DNA from: Rhabditophanes sp. KR3021
Lineage: Eukaryota > Nematoda > Chromadorea > Rhabditida > Alloionematidae
NCBI GenBank assembly: GCA_963281155.1
Contig: CAUJLY010000001.1
Span: 7,626,001-7,690,000, forward strand
Length of the DNA stretch: 64,000 nucleotides
Direction: 5' to 3'
The notes under the pieces were generated by a model that saw only the letters and a program-made list of their open reading frames with translations, did no database searches and was not told where the DNA came from. Made by a program: the position numbers and the translations under genes. Below, piece after piece: positions 61,901 through 64,000 of the stretch (its first letter is position 1; every line of letters begins with the position of its first letter).

Positions 61901-62954
61901 ATAAAAAAGAGTTTCACTTTTGCAATATATTTTAGATATCTATTTATTTAAGAGTGTTAATATTTTTATATATTCACAGTTAGGTATTCTCTGTTTTTAT
62001 TTTACTTCATTCGTTTGTTGCAAGATGATCATTGGAAAGTTGTTGTTCAGTGGTAGCCACTGACTACGTAATATCAATCCGACTTGCCTCAATAGTTTTT
62101 TCTGCAATTTAGATGCTAAATGCATTAAATGTATTAATATATTATTAAACAGATATGTGACAATCAATTACGAATTATGACAATTTTTATTATTCTTTAA
62201 TAATAAATTTAACTTCAAAATGACATCACTACTTAATAAAGAAACTTTTTTATTTGAACAAAATTTTTAACCTAAAGTCAAGTTCATTCTCTTCATAAAA
62301 TGATCTAACACACATTTACCTTCACATCTTTCCTAACTGACACTTATAATACTTCTTAAATGAAATTTAAACAAAAATCTGCTTCACCGATATCTAAAAA
62401 TATAATCTCCATCTTTTTGATAAATCAAAGTACTCAACAATATAATATTTTATATCATATCACTTATCATCTAATAATTGTTGAATGTGTTTTCTTTCAC
62501 CTAATTAGTACTATCTTATCTTAATTATTACAATAAAAAATGTTAATAAATTTAATCTGTAGGTATACACATAATATTTACAAACAATCACTTTTACTTT
62601 GACCTTCCATCTCTATCGTTTTTGTTTATTATTATTAATATTTGAGATATTATTTACTTCATTTATTTTTTAAATATTTATGTTTTACAAAACATCTTAT
62701 TCAATAGGAGAACTTTAATTGTTGAATATCTTCTTTTTAACTAAATCACATCGCCTCATTAAACAATGGTCAATGATTTAAAAAGTTTTCTAATATTATT
62801 TTATTGAAATTGAAGGATGATAGTTATATTTAATAAAGATCTTATAGTTGTTTGCATTTAATTCGAATTGTTTTTGCATTTAATTCAAATTGTTTTTGCA
62901 TTTTTATTCACTTTATAATTTTTATTGTTATTAGGTCAGACCGCAAAAAACGAC
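58961..62954. other. Long gene-free stretch (4 kb)
   Basis: Strongly AT-rich. Small plus ORFs are present: 60108-60320, 60922-61116 (LHLLNLRGTPKLSLSQSYYP) and 61708-61893 (MSQIKKILLLFVIIIIHAL, hydrophobic N-terminus). None has a recognised family. The last could be a signal-anchor exon of the downstream hydrolase, but no clean splice was found. A 22-bp tandem repeat sits near the right end. Confidence 0.35.
62848..62904. repeat. 22-bp tandem repeat
   Basis: About 2.7 imperfect copies of TTGTTTTTGCATTTAATTCA ending just upstream of the first recognised exon of the AADAC-like gene. Probably a small minisatellite in an intron or promoter. Confidence 0.7.
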
Positions 62955-63820
62955 ATGATTATTATTCCATCACTCCCTGAGGACGTTTCTAATAAGGAAT
63001 TTTTGTCCAAAGCTAATGTCGTCATGCGCTTCTTCTCTAATATCCCCGGTAACTTGATTGAAAAGTTTATTTCTGCCAAACACAGAGTCTACTTCGAAAG
63101 AAAGACCGTCCGTTTCTTATGCAAGCATTTCGGTGAAGCTCATCCTGTTCCAGATCATCTAACAGTCGAAGACAAAGAAATCGGCGGAACTCCCTGTCGC
63201 CTGTACATTCCCAACAAAGAAACCAGAAAATCCGATGGTGCTTTATTCTTAGTCCATGGTGGGGCTTGGCTTTACAATCGGGCTAAATATTACGATGAAA
63301 CGTGTTTTGACTTGGCAACTCAAATTGGCTGCATGATTATTTCTATTGATTATAGACGAGCCCCAGAAGTGACTTTTCCCGTTCCAGTAAATGACTGTTG
63401 GAGTGCTGTTGAAGGGTTTGCTACACAAATCTACAAGGAATATGGCATTGACAAAAATTTGTTGGGAGTCATTGGAGATTCTGCAGGTGAATAAATTTAA
63501 ACTTTTTATATAACCCATTGCAGGTGGAAACTTAGCGGCCGTCATGGCTTTAAGAGACAACGTCAGAAAAACAAATTATCTTAAATGCCAAATTTTGCTA
63601 TATCCAGCCACATCTTGCATCGACGTCGATTCACCAGCTTTCCATGAATGCAGAGCTATCTACAAAAACTCAGTTCTTCTGCAACCAAAACAAGGTGCGA
63701 CTTTTCATTATTAACTTATCTAATTGTATTTTAGGTAATACACGGGAACAATTAAAATCAACGGGTTTATTTGAAAAATATAAAATTAAGCAAATAATAC
63801 TTAAGCGGTATACTTTTTAG
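62955..63820 (+). CDS. AADAC-like alpha/beta hydrolase, 3' truncated model
   Basis: Hormone-sensitive-lipase/arylacetamide deacetylase group. Exons 62955-63486, 63524-63694 and 63735-63820 give 262 residues. Seen: PEDVSNKEFLSKANVVMRFF, oxyanion motif LFLVHGGAWLYN (about 103), IISIDYRRAPEVTFPVPVND, and the nucleophile elbow G-D-S-A-G-G split by an intron (Ser about 176), followed by ILLYPATSC. Family members are about 400 residues; here the frame ends after NTREQLKSTGLFEKY, with no catalytic Asp (D-x-L-R-D) or His (D-G-F-H). Exon 3 also overlaps the convergent gene, so it is doubtful. The frame stays open upstream to an ATTAG acceptor (62935), so a 5' exon with the usual membrane anchor is likely. 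Confidence 0.7.
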
Positions 63821-64000
63821 ACAAACGAATTTTGTCAAGAATAGTCTTGAAATTGTCTTGACAGTAGTAGGGTGTTTCTTGTACGTCACTTGATTGGTTG
63901 GCCCCCAAGAGTCGATGCTAGTTAAGGTATCTTGTAGGCCGAGAATTATACCGTATTCATAGACCAATTTTTGAATAAAGCATCGCCACAGTTCTTCTCT
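63801..64000 (-). CDS. 3' end of unknown minus-strand gene (partial)
   Basis: Two exon pieces, >64000-63952 and 63917-63801, joined by a 34-bp intron (GTATAA...AACTAG), keep one frame: NCGDALFKNWSMNT then HRLLGANQSSDVQETPYYCQ, DNFKTILDKIRL, ending SKKYTA and a TAA at 63803-63801. The Cys/Asp-rich text looks extracellular or lysosomal, but I cannot name the family. The rest lies outside the window. Convergent with the AADAC-like gene, overlapping its doubtful last exon by about 20 bp. Confidence 0.45.

Overview
This 64 kb window is nematode nuclear DNA. It encodes a cuticle collagen (transmembrane N-terminus, furin-type RIRR site, short Gly-X-Y blocks between Cys knots), a gelsolin-like protein with four repeats, an IgGFc-binding-type secreted protein and many conserved eukaryotic housekeeping genes. 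Intergenic DNA is AT-rich. Most introns are 38-50 bp, genes have few introns, and AG acceptors lie just upstream of many start codons, as expected for spliced-leader trans-splicing. Codon choice is strongest (C-ending) in the HSP70 gene. I cannot name the species. Compact genes and AT-richness would suit a clade IV free-living or parasitic relative of Strongyloides or Panagrolaimus, but that is a guess. There is no prokaryotic, phage or CRISPR content.

Layout. 0-2 kb: edge of an unknown gene, then a cuticle collagen (-). 2.3-8 kb: Mi-2/CHD chromatin remodeller (-), divergent from a histone-fold DNA polymerase epsilon/CHRAC-type subunit (+, 8.8 kb). 9.7-12.5 kb (+): IgGFc-binding-type secreted protein, LSM3, and a Lys-rich protein possibly related to the RNA polymerase I A34 subunit. 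12.6-14.3 kb: stomatin (-). 16.6-19.6 kb (+): one six-exon aspartyl/asparaginyl beta-hydroxylase-like gene. 19.8-21.9 kb: glutathione reductase (-) with mitochondrial and cytosolic starts. 24.1-28.5 kb: MATH/coiled-coil/polyQ protein (-). 29.8-31.7 kb: medium-chain acyl-CoA dehydrogenase (-). 32.4-33.8 kb: CIAO2B and MRM2 in tandem (-), probably an operon. 35.9-37.3 kb: SLC17-type transporter (-). 37.7 kb: RING-like Cys-rich protein (+). 38.7-39.2 kb: HINT (-), divergent from NOL10 (+, 39.4-41.6 kb), which is followed by an FtsH-extracellular-domain-like membrane protein. 42.7-44.8 kb: small membrane protein and gelsolin-like GSNL-1 (-). 45.3 kb: selenocysteine tRNA (-). 45.5 kb: two-TM PPxY protein (-). 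46.7-48.5 kb: large RAD23 (+). 49.8-51.8 kb: heat-inducible HSP70 (+) behind a dense heat-shock-element cluster. 53.1-55.0 kb: carboxylesterase (-). 56.8-57.9 kb: CDC37 (-), sharing a 272-bp divergent promoter region with Hikeshi (+, 58.2-59.0 kb). After about 4 kb without a recognisable gene come an AADAC-like hydrolase (+) and the 3' end of a convergent minus-strand gene.

How they work together. The right half is rich in proteostasis genes: HSP70, the HSP90 kinase co-chaperone CDC37, the HSP70 nuclear import carrier Hikeshi and the proteasome shuttle RAD23. Other groups are nucleolar/RNA factors (NOL10, MRM2, LSM3, the A34-like protein), redox and mitochondrial enzymes (glutathione reductase, acyl-CoA dehydrogenase, HINT, CIAO2B) and chromatin factors (Mi-2, the histone-fold protein). 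I see no new multi-gene defence or mobile system. The most unusual items are the selenocysteine tRNA, GC-AG introns in the acyl-CoA dehydrogenase gene, loss of a catalytic His in the Asp-hydroxylase, dual-start mitochondrial/cytosolic genes, and two degenerate copies of one unknown coding element inside introns of two different genes.
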